Below are positions 17,315 to 25,905 of a stretch of 64,000 bases of DNA, piece after piece. A program made the position numbers and the translations under genes. Source of the stretch: Cupriavidus gilardii (GTDB taxonomy: Bacteria; Pseudomonadota; Gammaproteobacteria; Burkholderiales; Burkholderiaceae); NCBI RefSeq assembly GCF_013314895.1, contig NZ_JABTYE010000003.1:248001-312000 (forward strand), written 5' to 3'. Under the pieces are notes generated by a model. The model did no database searches. It worked only from the letters and a program-made list of their open reading frames with translations, and had not been told where the DNA came from. Each line of letters opens with the position of its first letter. The stretch's first letter is position 1.

Positions 17315-17548
17315 CTAGGCGAGCAGCTCCGCCTTTTCTGCCTGCAACCAGCGCAGGACATCAGCGAGCAGCGCTGTGCCGGCCTCAGTGCATTCGACCA
17401 CGAGCCCGGGCGGCAACGTGTCTCCCGAGTAGTCCGTGGCATTGCGCTGCTTGCGCAAGGTGTCCAGCACGATCAGTCGTTCGACGGGCAGGCCAACCAT
17501 GTCGGCTACGATTGTAGTTCTCGCCGACCAACCCGAACAGTTCGACAA
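17315..17548 (-). pseudogene. probable remnant of a HEPN-like (SAV_6107-type) domain protein
   Basis: The C-terminal 55 residues, GLPVERLIVLDTLRKQRNAT then DYSGDTLPPGLVVECTEAG and a final LLADVLRWLQAE helix, resemble the end of small HEPN-domain proteins ('..R..RN..DY.G..' followed by '..EA..LL..V..WL'). Normal members have about 130-150 residues. Here the upstream part is missing and neighbouring frames carry only a short extra fragment (FGLVGENYNRSRHG). The plus-strand DUF3820 gene starts immediately beyond. I read it as a decayed gene; a very short intact protein is the alternative. Confidence 0.4.
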
Positions 17549-17583
17549 GCGTCGACATCCAAGCCGAATTGCTCGCAGCCGCC

Positions 17584-17796
17584 ATGCAACCCGAAGACCT
17601 CCAACTCCTCGTTACCCGCACCATGCCGTTCGGCAAATACAAGGGCAGGCTGATCGCCGATCTGCCGGGCAACTATCTGAACTGGTTTGCGCGCGAAGGG
17701 TTTCCGCCGGGGGAAATCGGGCGGCTGCTGGCGTTGATGCAGGAGCTCGACCACAACGGCCTGTCGCATCTGCTCGCGCCGCTGCGCAAACGCTAG
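17584..17796 (+). CDS. DUF3820 family protein
   Basis: 70 residues. The family core is MPFGKYKGRLIADLPGNYLN then WFAREGFPPGEIGRLLALMQELDHNGL, as in the Pfam family described as putative quorum-sensing-regulated virulence factors. The biochemical function is unknown; the 'FGKYKG..I.DLP..YL.WF' motif is also found next to some nucleases. Its stop overlaps the stop of the convergent cation transporter by four bases. There is no strong ribosome-binding site before the ATG at 17584. Confidence 0.85.
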   Translation: MQPEDLQLLVTRTMPFGKYKGRLIADLPGNYLNWFAREGFPPGEIGRLLALMQELDHNGLSHLLAPLRKR

Positions 17797-18737
17797 CCGG
17801 GGGCGCGGTCGGCCGTAGCGCCGCCGCGGCGGACCGGATCCATGTGGGTCATCACGTCCAGCACGTCGCGATTCTCCATCGCGCGCCGGCGAGCCTCCAT
17901 CGCGATCGCATGGCCCTGCTCCACGGTCAGCATCGCCTCCATCTCCAGATGCACGTCGACCAGGATCAGGTCGCCCATCTTGCGCGTGCGCAGGTCGTGC
18001 ACCCCGAGCACGCCGGGCGTCGATAGCAGGCTGTGCCGGATCGCCTCGACGGTGTGCGCGTCGGCGCCGCGATCCATCAGGTCCTGCATCGCGTTCCAGC
18101 CAAAGCGCCAGCCCATGCGCAGGATCATCAGGCCGACCACCATCGCCGCCACAGGATCGAGCCAGCGATAGCCGAGCAGGCTGCCGCCGATGCCGAGCGC
18201 GACGACCAGCGAGGAAGCGGCATCCGAACGCGAATGCCAGGCGTTGGCGGCCAACATGCTGGAGCGCACGCGCTGCGCCACCGACAGCAGATAGCGAAAC
18301 AGCGATTCCTTCAGCACCAGCGTGCCAAGCGCGACCCACAGCGCCACCATGCCGACCGGCGGCGTGTCGGCCGCGGCATCGACCTTGCCTGCCGCCGACC
18401 ACAGCATGCCGGCGCCAACCGCCAGCAGCAGCACGCCAAGCGCCAGCGATGCCGCGTTCTCGAAGCGTTGGTGGCCGTACTGATGGTCTTCGTCTGGCCC
18501 CTTGCCGCTGTGGATGCCGGCGAACAGCACGATGAAGTCGGACAGCATGTCCGACAGCGAATGGACGGCATCGGCCAGCAGCGCCTGCGAGCCGGCCAGC
18601 AGGCCGGTGACGGCCTGGGCGATGGTCAGCACCAGATTGGCCGCCACGCTGACCATGGTGCTGCGGCGCGCGGCGCGCTGCCGCAGCGCGGCATCGCCAT
18701 GATCGTGGGTTGGCTCAGTGGGACGGGGCTTGCTCAT
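17793..18737 (-). CDS. cation diffusion facilitator (divalent metal:H+ antiporter)
   Basis: 314 residues from the ATG at 18737 (a GTG at 18773 would add 12 residues with no clear merit). Six membrane helices. Helix 2 carries the metal site DAVHSLSDMLSDF and helix 5 HSRSDAASSL (H-x3-D), with a His-rich N-terminus (PTHDHGDAALRQ) and a cytoplasmic C-terminal ferredoxin-like domain (about 215-295). It exports Zn2+, Co2+, Fe2+ or Mn2+. The H-x3-D pairs in helices 2 and 5 point to the Zn or Fe/Zn subgroups. No metal-responsive regulator is adjacent. Confidence 0.9.
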   Translation of the reverse strand: MSKPRPTEPTHDHGDAALRQRAARRSTMVSVAANLVLTIAQAVTGLLAGSQALLADAVHSLSDMLSDFIVLFAGIHSGKGPDEDHQYGHQRFENAASLALGVLLLAVGAGMLWSAAGKVDAAADTPPVGMVALWVALGTLVLKESLFRYLLSVAQRVRSSMLAANAWHSRSDAASSLVVALGIGGSLLGYRWLDPVAAMVVGLMILRMGWRFGWNAMQDLMDRGADAHTVEAIRHSLLSTPGVLGVHDLRTRKMGDLILVDVHLEMEAMLTVEQGHAIAMEARRRAMENRDVLDVMTHMDPVRRGGATADRAPG

Positions 18738-18832
18738 GGCCTCGACTGTACCGCAGCAGCGTGGGCAATTCACGTCGCCGGCAGCCTTCGCGCGTCATGC
18801 CCCGAGCTTCCCCACAAGGCCCGGCGCCCGCC

Positions 18833-19741
18833 TTACGACACCCGTTCGAGATGGGGTTCCAGGACCTGTGCGATCCAGTCCATGAACACGCGCACCCGCC
18901 GTGGCAGATTGCGCCGCTGCGCATAGAGCAGCGTGACCGGCATCGGCGGCGGCGAAAAGTCCGGCAGGACTTCGACCAGCTCGCCGGCCGCGAGCCTTGC
19001 CTGCATTGCCATGGCGGGCACCTGGATGATGCCCAGCCCGGCGACGGCCGCCGCTTCGTAAGCGGCACCGTTGTTGACGGTGACGCTGCCGGCCATCGGC
19101 ACTGCCGCATGACCTTGGCCATCCGGGTACTCGAACCCGCTCGGACGCTGCCCGAGCGTGCCGGCGTAGTGCACCAGCCGATGATGGCGAAGATCCTCGA
19201 CGGTGTGCGGGATGCCATGGCGACGGAGATAGTCGGGACTGGCGCAGTTGATCAGCCGGATGGCACCCAACGGCCGCGCCACCAGACTGCTGTCTTCCAG
19301 CGTGCCGACGCGCACCACGCAGTCGAAGCCTTCGCGCACGACATCGACACGACGGTCAGTGCCGCTGATCTCGATGGAGAGATCGGGATGCCTGCCGAGG
19401 AATTCGGGCAGCTGCGGAATCACGAACATCGAAGCCATGCCCGCCGGCATGTCGACGCGCAGGCGGCCCTTCAGCGCGCCGCCGTCGCCCTGGAACATCC
19501 CGTGCAGCTCGTCCATGTCGTCGAGCAGATCCCGCGCACGCTCGTAGAACGCCTGCCCGTCGGCGGTCAGCTGCACGCGACGCGTGGTCCGATGAAACAG
19601 CTGAGTGCCCAGGCTGGCTTCGAGCCGCTGCACCGCGATCGAGACCGCGGCTTTCGACAGATCGAGGCTGTCGGCCGCGCGCGCGAAGCCGCCGAATTCG
19701 GCGACACGGACCACGATGCGCAGTGCGTCAAGGGAGTCCAT
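18833..19741 (-). CDS. LysR-family regulator, divergent from SDR oxidoreductase
   Basis: 302 residues from ATG 19741 (MDSLDALRIVVRVAEFGGFA), in register with the usual CrgA-like N-terminus. HTH about 1-60 with KAAVSIAVQRLEASLGTQLF, effector-binding domain after residue 88. It is transcribed away from the SDR gene at 19889; the shared gap contains a TGTTT-N9-AAACA operator-like dyad. It probably controls the SDR gene and itself. Confidence 0.92.
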   Translation of the reverse strand: MDSLDALRIVVRVAEFGGFARAADSLDLSKAAVSIAVQRLEASLGTQLFHRTTRRVQLTADGQAFYERARDLLDDMDELHGMFQGDGGALKGRLRVDMPAGMASMFVIPQLPEFLGRHPDLSIEISGTDRRVDVVREGFDCVVRVGTLEDSSLVARPLGAIRLINCASPDYLRRHGIPHTVEDLRHHRLVHYAGTLGQRPSGFEYPDGQGHAAVPMAGSVTVNNGAAYEAAAVAGLGIIQVPAMAMQARLAAGELVEVLPDFSPPPMPVTLLYAQRRNLPRRVRVFMDWIAQVLEPHLERVS

Positions 19742-19761
19742 AAGATGGATTCGAGAGCGAT

Positions 19762-19780
19762 TGTTTACGTGCCGCAAACA
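19762..19780. promoter_or_regulatory. LysR-type operator candidate (TGTTT-N9-AAACA)
   Basis: Perfect five-base arms nine bases apart, containing the LysR T-N11-A core, placed 21 bases from the LysR start and about 110 bases before the SDR start. Confidence 0.6.
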
Positions 19781-19888
19781 TAGCGGTCATATCGCAGCAG
19801 TTTATGCGGCGCGGTCGAATCAATAAAGTGCATTCGTGCGGCTCGGCCGCATTCCAACTGCCTATCCACCTCGACAGGAGTCGATCTG

Positions 19889-20650
19889 ATGACCTCCCCT
19901 TCCACCATCGCCGTGATCACCGGCGGCAGCCGCGGTCTGGGCCGCAATGCCGCAATCCATCTGGCTCGCCAGGGCACCGACGTGATCCTGACCTACCGGA
20001 GCCAGCGGGCCGACGCCGAGAGCGCGCTCGCGGAGATCGAACGGCTGGGCCGGCGCGCCGCCGCGCTGCAGCTTGACGTGTCGGACAGCCGCACCTTCAG
20101 CGGTTTCGCGGCGCAGGTTCAGTCGGTGCTCGCCGGCTGGGGCCGCGACCGCTTCGATTTTCTGCTGAACAACGCCGGCATCGGTTTGCATGCGGGCTTT
20201 GCCGAGACCACCGAGGAACAGTTCGTTCAACTGATGCGCATTCACCTGAAGGCGCCGTTCTTCCTGACGCAAGCCTTGCTCGGGCTGATCGCCGATGGCG
20301 GACGCATTCTCAATGTATCGACCGGCCTGGCTCGCTTTGCGCTGCCGGGCTACTCGGCCTACGCCATGATGAAGGGCGGCGTCGAAGTGCTGACACGCTA
20401 TCTGGCGAAGGAATTGGGCGAACGCGGGATCAGCGTCAACACGCTGGCACCCGGGGCGATCGAGACCGATTTCAGCGGTGGCGTCGTACGCGACAACGAC
20501 GAGGTCAATGCCTTCGTCGCCTCCGTGACCGCATTGGGTCGTCCGGGCAAGCCGGACGATATCGGCCCGGTTGTGGCTGCGCTGTTCGCACCGGGCACCG
20601 GCTGGATCAACGCGCAACGCGTCGAGGCCTCGGGCGGCATGCTGCTTTGA
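19889..20650 (+). CDS. short-chain dehydrogenase/reductase
   Basis: 253 residues of the classical SDR fold. Cofactor loop TGGSRGLGRNAA (T-G-x3-G-x-G) is at about 11-22, LNNAGIG at about 92-98, catalytic Ser in NVSTGLARF, and the Y-x3-K pair in YSAYAMMKGG. The dinucleotide-specificity segment TYRSQRADA (arginine after the second strand) suggests NADP(H). Substrate unknown. AGGAG precedes the ATG at 19889. A LysR gene diverges from it and a stem-loop terminator follows the stop. Confidence 0.92.
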   Translation: MTSPSTIAVITGGSRGLGRNAAIHLARQGTDVILTYRSQRADAESALAEIERLGRRAAALQLDVSDSRTFSGFAAQVQSVLAGWGRDRFDFLLNNAGIGLHAGFAETTEEQFVQLMRIHLKAPFFLTQALLGLIADGGRILNVSTGLARFALPGYSAYAMMKGGVEVLTRYLAKELGERGISVNTLAPGAIETDFSGGVVRDNDEVNAFVASVTALGRPGKPDDIGPVVAALFAPGTGWINAQRVEASGGMLL

Positions 20651-20658
20651 TAAGGAAA

Positions 20659-20684
20659 GAGGCCGGTCACGCCGGCCTCGGTTT
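20659..20684 (+). terminator. stem-loop terminator after SDR gene
   Basis: GAGGCCGG-TCACG-CCGGCCTC starting nine bases after the stop, followed by GGTTTC. The stem is strong but the T run is poor. Confidence 0.6.
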
Positions 20685-20695
20685 CTGCAGAACGT

Positions 20696-20766
20696 CGTCG
20701 TCCCCGCGAATGCGGGGGCCCAGTGACTTCAAAAGACGCTGGATCCCCGCTTTCGCGGGAACGACA
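20696..20766. repeat. palindromic intergenic element (CCCGCGAA...TTCGCGGG type)
   Basis: About 70 bases bounded by GTCGTCCCCGCGAATGCGGG and its imperfect complement ending CCCGCTTTCGCGGGAACGAC, with CCAG...CTGG inner arms. Elements of this pattern are dispersed in many proteobacterial genomes as small non-autonomous palindromic repeats. It sits between convergent genes. Confidence 0.75.
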
Positions 20767-20778
20767 GGATGGGCCCGA

Positions 20779-22266
20779 TCAGCGGGCCGCGGCGTCGCTC
20801 GGTGCCTGCACCGGACCCCAACCGCCCCCCAGGCTGCGCACCAGCGCAACGGTAGCCGCGGCGCGCAGGCCGGCCACCTGATTGGCCGCGCGCTGCGATT
20901 GCAGCACGGTGCGGTCCGCATCGATCACGGTCAGATAGTCCACCGCGCCCGCATCGTAGCGGCTGCGCGAGATGCGCTGCGCGCGGCGGGCACCGGCCAG
21001 CGCACTGTCGAGCGCGTTCGCCTGCTGCGACAGCCAGCGGACATCGGCCAGTCCATCTTCGACCTCGCGGAAAGCGACCAGCACGGTCTGCCGATACGCA
21101 GCCACCGCTTCCTCATGCTGCGCGCGCGCCGCCGCCAGATTGGCACGATTGCGCCCGCCATCGAAGATCGGCGCCGCGATGGTCGAGCCGATCAGCGGAC
21201 CCAGCATCCAGGCGCGCGAGGACCAGCGGAACAGATTGGACAGCTCGCTGGACTCGAAGCCGAACACGCCGGTCAACGAAATACGCGGGAAGAACGCCGA
21301 CTTGGCCACGCCGATACGCGCGTTGGCCGCTGCCATCAGGCGTTCGGCCTGCGCGATATCGGGCCGGCGCTCGAGCAGTTCCGACGGCAACCCCGCCGGA
21401 ATCGCGACAGGCGCGGCGTCGAAGGGGCGCTCGGCCAGCGCGAACTGCGCCGGCGGCACGCCGGTCAGCACCGCCAGCGCATGCTCCTGATTGGCGCGGC
21501 GGCGCTCGACATCGGCCAGGTCGGCACGCGCGGTACCGAGTTCGGCTTCGGCACGCGCCGGATCCAGGTCGGTGGTCTCGCCCGCATCGAAACGGCGCTT
21601 GAGCAGCCGCACGGCGTCCTCACGCAGCGCGATGGTGGCGCGCAGCAGCTGGCGCTCCGCATCGAGCGTGCGCAGCGTGAAGTAGGCCTGCGCGACATCG
21701 GCCTGCAGGGTCAGCTGCACCGACCGGAACAGGTCCTCGGCCGCCTCGCCCTCGGCCCGTGCGGCGCGGACGCTGTCGGCCACGCGGCCGAACAGATCGA
21801 CCTCGTAGCTCGCGATGGCGCGCGCGCGCAGCACCGTACGGGGCGATACCGGCGTGCCATCGGGCAAGCCGAGCGAGGCCGCCGACGGTTGCGTGCGGGT
21901 CGGATCGAGGCCCACGCTCAGTTGCGGATACTGGTCGGCCTCGACCACGCCGGTAAACGCGCGTGCCTGCTTGACCCGCGCGGCGGCGGCGGCCAGGTCC
22001 TGGTTGTTGCTGTTGGCGGCCTCGATCAACCGATCCAGTTCCGCATCGCCGAACAGCTTCCACCACTGGCCGCGTTCGGCACCCTCGGCCGGCGTGGCCA
22101 CTTTCCATTGCGCGCCTTCGGCCTGCGCGGCCTCGGCTTCCTTGAAGGCCGGCACGGTCGCGGTTTCCGGCACCTTGTAGGTCGGCGCCAGCGAGCAGCC
22201 TGCCAGCACCAGCGCGGCGGCCAGCGTGGCCAGCCGCGGCATCCACGATTGCAGGTTTGCTGTCAT
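20779..22266 (-). CDS. oprC: outer-membrane efflux lipoprotein of the RND system (OprC/OpcM-like)
   Basis: 495 residues of the NodT/OprM outer-membrane factor family. Lipoprotein signal with lipobox LVLAGCS (Cys at about residue 24), then two OEP repeats (about 75-265 and 290-475) with the usual long helices, such as ADVAQAYFTLRTLDAERQLL and ARIGVAKSAFFPRISLTGVF. It forms the trimeric outer-membrane and periplasmic channel for the permease and fusion protein upstream. It is the third efflux gene of the llpE-bpeE-bpeF-oprC order. ATG 22266 starts the lipoprotein signal; the longer frame runs into a repeat. Confidence 0.9.
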   Translation of the reverse strand: MTANLQSWMPRLATLAAALVLAGCSLAPTYKVPETATVPAFKEAEAAQAEGAQWKVATPAEGAERGQWWKLFGDAELDRLIEAANSNNQDLAAAAARVKQARAFTGVVEADQYPQLSVGLDPTRTQPSAASLGLPDGTPVSPRTVLRARAIASYEVDLFGRVADSVRAARAEGEAAEDLFRSVQLTLQADVAQAYFTLRTLDAERQLLRATIALREDAVRLLKRRFDAGETTDLDPARAEAELGTARADLADVERRRANQEHALAVLTGVPPAQFALAERPFDAAPVAIPAGLPSELLERRPDIAQAERLMAAANARIGVAKSAFFPRISLTGVFGFESSELSNLFRWSSRAWMLGPLIGSTIAAPIFDGGRNRANLAAARAQHEEAVAAYRQTVLVAFREVEDGLADVRWLSQQANALDSALAGARRAQRISRSRYDAGAVDYLTVIDADRTVLQSQRAANQVAGLRAAATVALVRSLGGGWGPVQAPSDAAAR

Positions 22267-22312
22267 GTCGTTGTTCCTTGATTCGATATCGTTGGCATGT
22301 GCCTGCGGTGCT

Positions 22313-22436
22313 ATCCCTGTCCCGCGTGCGGGAGAGGGTTGGCGAGAGGGAAAGCGGCGCTCGTCGTTGCGTTGTCGTTCATCGACTGCTGCTGCCCTCT
22401 CCCCCAGCCCCTCTCCCGCTGGGCGGGAGAGGGGAG
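22313..22436. repeat. double-dyad repeat between bpeF-like and oprC-like genes
   Basis: First dyad TGTCCCGCGTGCGGGAGAGGG (22319-22338), then a spacer containing TTCATCGAC, then CCTCTCCCGCTGGGCGGGAGAG (about 22411-22434). The same layout recurs at 25750-25866 in the next gap of the operon. Confidence 0.85.
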
Positions 22437-22454
22437 CACGCCGACAGTCCATCC

Positions 22455-25400
22455 TCAATGTTGCGGTTCAGCCAATGCGACGGTGTTGTCGGGCTGCGCT
22501 TCCGGCGCCGGCTCGGGCTCGGCCTTGCCGCGCGTGGCCAGCTTGCGCAGTGCCACGTAGAACACCGGCGTCAGGAACAGGCCGAAGAACGTCACGCCCA
22601 GCATGCCGGCGAACACCGCCACGCCCATCGCCTGGCGCATCTCCGCGCCGGCGCCGGTCGACACCACCAGCGGCACCACGCCCATGATGAAAGCGAACGA
22701 GGTCATCAGGATCGGGCGCAGACGCAGGCGGCTCGCTTCGATCGCGGCCTGCACGATGGTGCGGCCCTGATGCTCCAGCTCGCGGGCGAACTCCACGATC
22801 AGGATCGAGTTCTTCGCCGACAGCCCCACCAGCACGATGAAGCCGATCTGCGTGAAGATGTTGTTGTCCCCACGCGTGAGCCACACACCGGTCAGCGCGG
22901 CCAGCAGCGACAGCGGCACGATCAGGATCACCGCCAGCGGCAGCGTCAGGCTTTCGTACTGCGCGGCCAGCACCAGGAACACCAGCAGCACGCACAGCGG
23001 GAAGATCCACACGCCCGCGTTGCCGGCCAGGATGTCCTGATAGGTCAGCTCGGTCCACTCGAACTTGATGCCCTTGGGCAGCGTCTCGGCGGCGATGCGC
23101 TCGGCCGCGGCCTGCGCCTGGCCCGACGAGAAGCCCGGCGCCGGTCCGCCGTTCATGTCGGCGGCGGTAAAGCCGTTGTAGCGCACCACGCTGTCCGGAC
23201 CGAAGCCCTGCTTGACCTGCACCAGCGACGACAGCGGCACCATCTCGCCGGCGGCGTTGCGCGTCTTCAGCTGCAGGATGTCCTCGGCATGCTGACGGTA
23301 GCTGGCATCGGCCTGCACCTTGACCTGATAGGTACGGCCGAACTTGTTGAAGTCGTTGACGTAGGCCGAACCGAGATAGGTCTGCAGCGTGTCGAACACG
23401 TCCGTCACCGGCACGCCCAGCTGCTTGGCCTTGACGCGGTCGAGCTGCACGTCGAGCTGCGGCACGTTGACCTGGTAGTTGCTGAAGATCCCCGCCAGTT
23501 CCGGCGTCGCGCGCGCCTTGGTGGCGAACGCGTTGGTCGCCGCGAACAGCGCGTCGTAGCCGAGCGCGGCGCGGTCCTCGATCATCAGCTTGAAGCCGCC
23601 GATCGTGCCCAGACCCTGCACCGGAGGCGGTGGGAACACCGCGATAAAGGCGTCCTGGATGGCCGCGTACTGCTGGTTCAGCTGCGCCGCGATGGCATTG
23701 CCGCTCAGGTCGTCCGACTTGCGCTCGTCGAACGGCTTGAGCGTGGCAAACACGATGCCGGCGCTCGGGCTGTTGGTGAAGCCGTTGATCGACAGGCCCG
23801 GGAAGGCCACCGCCGATTCGACGCCAGGATGCTTCAGCGCGATCTCCGACATACGGCGGATCACGTCCTCGGTGCGGTCCAGCGTCGCACCATCGGGCAG
23901 CTTGGCGAAGCTGACCAGGTACTGCTTGTCCTGTGCCGGCACGAAGCCCTTAGGCACCAGCTGGAAGATGCCCCAGGTCAGCGCCAGCATCACGGCATAG
24001 ACGCCGAACACCGCGCCCTTGCGGCGCACCACGCCCTTGACGCCCTTGCCGTAGCGCTCGGAACTGGCCCCGAAGAAGCGGTTGAAGCGCTTGAAGAAGC
24101 CGCCAAGCACGCGGTCCATCGCGCGGGACAGCCAGTCCTTCGGTGCATCATGGCTGCGCAGCAGCAGCGCCGACAGTGCGGGCGACAGCGTCAGCGAGTT
24201 GAACGCCGAAATGATCGTCGAGATCGAGATCGTCAGCGCGAACTGCTTGTAGAACTGTCCGGTCAGGCCCGTCATGAAGGCCAGCGGCACGAACACGGCG
24301 CACAGCACCAGCGCGATCGCGATGATCGGGCCGCTGACTTCGCGCATGGCCTGGTAGGTGGCTTCCTTCGGCGACAGGCCCTGCTCGATGTTGCGCTCGA
24401 CGTTCTCGACGACCACGATCGCATCGTCGACCACGATACCGATCGCCAGCACCAGGCCAAACAGCGACAGCGCGTTGATCGAGAAGCCGAACGCGTACAT
24501 CAGGCCGAACGTACCGACGATCGACACCGGCACCGCCAGCAGCGGGATGATCGATGCGCGCCAGGTCTGCAGGAACAGGATCACGACCAGCACCACCAGC
24601 GCGATCGCCTCGAACAGCGTGTGCGTGACCGCCTCGATACTGTGCCGCACGAACTGCGTCGGGTCGTAGACGATGCTGTAGTCGACGCCGTCCGGGAAGT
24701 TCTCCTTGAGCTCTTCCATGGTCTTGCGCACGTCGTCCGAGATCTGGATCGCGTTCGAGCCCGGCGCCTGGAAGATCGGAATCGCCACTGCGGGCTTGTT
24801 GTCGAGCAGCGAGCGCAGCGCGTACTCGGACGCGCCCAGTTCGATACGGGCGACATCGCGCAGATAGGTCACGCCGCCGTCCGGCGAAGTGCGGACGATG
24901 ATGCCGCCGAACTCTTCCTCGGTGTTCAGGCGGCCCTGCGCGTTGACCGACAGCTGCAGGTCGGTGCCCGGCAGCGACGGCGAGGCGCCGATCACGCCGG
25001 CGGCCACCTGCACGTTCTGCTCGCGGATCGCGCGCACCACATCGCTGGCGGCGAGCTGGCGCTCGGCCATCTTCTCCGGATCGAGCCACACGCGCATCGC
25101 GTAGTCGCCCGAGCCGAACAGCTGCACCTGGCCCACGCCCTGGATGCGGGCCAGACGATCCTTGACGTTGATCACCGCGTAGTTGCGCAGGTAGGTCATG
25201 TCATAGCGATCGTTCGGCGAGACCAGGTGGACCACCATGGTCAGGTCGGGCGAGCTCTTGACGGTCGTGATGCCGAGCCGGCGCACGTCCTCGGGCAGGC
25301 GCGGCTCGGCCTGCGACACGCGGTTCTGCACGAGCTGCTGGGCCTTGTCCGGGTCGGTGCCCAGCTTGAAGGTCACCGTCAGCGTCAGCAGGCCGTCGCT

Positions 25401-25655
25401 GTTGGACTGCGAGGACATGTACAGCATGTCCTCCACGCCGTTGATCTGCTCTTCCAGCGGCGACGCCACGGTTTCGGCGATCACCTTCGGGTTGGCGCCC
25501 GGATACTGCGCCCGCACCACGACGGACGGCGGCACGACTTCCGGGTATTCCGAAATCGGCAGCTTGAACATGGCGATCGCGCCGACCAGGAAGATCAGCA
25601 CCGATAGCACGCCGGCAAAGATTGGCCGGTCGATAAAGAATTTCGAGAGGTTCAT
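22455..25655 (-). CDS. bpeF: RND multidrug efflux permease (BpeF/CeoB/MexF-like)
   Basis: 1066 residues, typical of HAE-1 RND pumps. It starts MNLSKFFIDRPIFAGVLSVL, with 12 membrane helices, two large periplasmic loops, and the proton-relay aspartates of helix 4 in AIGIVVDDAIVVVENVERN. The close resemblance to MexF/CeoB and the order fusion protein, permease, outer-membrane lipoprotein with an llpE gene upstream identify it as the BpeEF-OprC/CeoAB-OpcM type. In Burkholderia that pump exports chloramphenicol, trimethoprim and fluoroquinolones and is salicylate-inducible. Frame extends to 25706 but the ATG at 25655 is the family start. Confidence 0.93.
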   Translation of the reverse strand: MNLSKFFIDRPIFAGVLSVLIFLVGAIAMFKLPISEYPEVVPPSVVVRAQYPGANPKVIAETVASPLEEQINGVEDMLYMSSQSNSDGLLTLTVTFKLGTDPDKAQQLVQNRVSQAEPRLPEDVRRLGITTVKSSPDLTMVVHLVSPNDRYDMTYLRNYAVINVKDRLARIQGVGQVQLFGSGDYAMRVWLDPEKMAERQLAASDVVRAIREQNVQVAAGVIGASPSLPGTDLQLSVNAQGRLNTEEEFGGIIVRTSPDGGVTYLRDVARIELGASEYALRSLLDNKPAVAIPIFQAPGSNAIQISDDVRKTMEELKENFPDGVDYSIVYDPTQFVRHSIEAVTHTLFEAIALVVLVVILFLQTWRASIIPLLAVPVSIVGTFGLMYAFGFSINALSLFGLVLAIGIVVDDAIVVVENVERNIEQGLSPKEATYQAMREVSGPIIAIALVLCAVFVPLAFMTGLTGQFYKQFALTISISTIISAFNSLTLSPALSALLLRSHDAPKDWLSRAMDRVLGGFFKRFNRFFGASSERYGKGVKGVVRRKGAVFGVYAVMLALTWGIFQLVPKGFVPAQDKQYLVSFAKLPDGATLDRTEDVIRRMSEIALKHPGVESAVAFPGLSINGFTNSPSAGIVFATLKPFDERKSDDLSGNAIAAQLNQQYAAIQDAFIAVFPPPPVQGLGTIGGFKLMIEDRAALGYDALFAATNAFATKARATPELAGIFSNYQVNVPQLDVQLDRVKAKQLGVPVTDVFDTLQTYLGSAYVNDFNKFGRTYQVKVQADASYRQHAEDILQLKTRNAAGEMVPLSSLVQVKQGFGPDSVVRYNGFTAADMNGGPAPGFSSGQAQAAAERIAAETLPKGIKFEWTELTYQDILAGNAGVWIFPLCVLLVFLVLAAQYESLTLPLAVILIVPLSLLAALTGVWLTRGDNNIFTQIGFIVLVGLSAKNSILIVEFARELEHQGRTIVQAAIEASRLRLRPILMTSFAFIMGVVPLVVSTGAGAEMRQAMGVAVFAGMLGVTFFGLFLTPVFYVALRKLATRGKAEPEPAPEAQPDNTVALAEPQH

Positions 25656-25749
25656 GACGGGTCTCGATAAAAAAGGGAGCCCCCTGGCGGTCCGTGTGGA
25701 CGCCATGGAAAAGCATTTGGGCGATGAAATGGCGGGCGATCGGTGTTCT

Positions 25750-25866
25750 CCCTCTCCCGCTCGCGGGAGAGGGCCGGGGAGAGGTCTTGCGCTGGCAATG
25801 ACGCGGTCGGTTCATCGACCGCCCTGCCCTCTCCCCAACCCCTCTCCCGCAAGCGGGAGAGGGGAG
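25750..25866. repeat. double-dyad repeat between bpeE-like and bpeF-like genes
   Basis: CCTCTCCCGCTCGCGGGAGAG (25751-25771) and CCTCTCCCGCAAGCGGGAGAG (about 25841-25861) flank a spacer with TTCATCGAC. It is homologous to 22313-22436. Each dyad would fold into a stable hairpin in the operon mRNA. Confidence 0.85.
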
Positions 25867-25905
25867 TACCGGATCGTCAGGCGCCGGTGGCGGGCAAGTT
25901 CTCTA

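Noticed and set aside
20696..20766. Palindromic element considered as a transcription terminator or CRISPR-like repeat
   Set aside because: It has no T run and occurs once here. It fits a dispersed palindromic repeat, not a CRISPR unit.
22257..25607. 1116-residue plus-strand open frame opposite the RND permease
   Set aside because: It is His/Arg/Gln-rich, typical of the antisense frame of a GC-rich gene. The opposite strand encodes an unmistakable RND permease.
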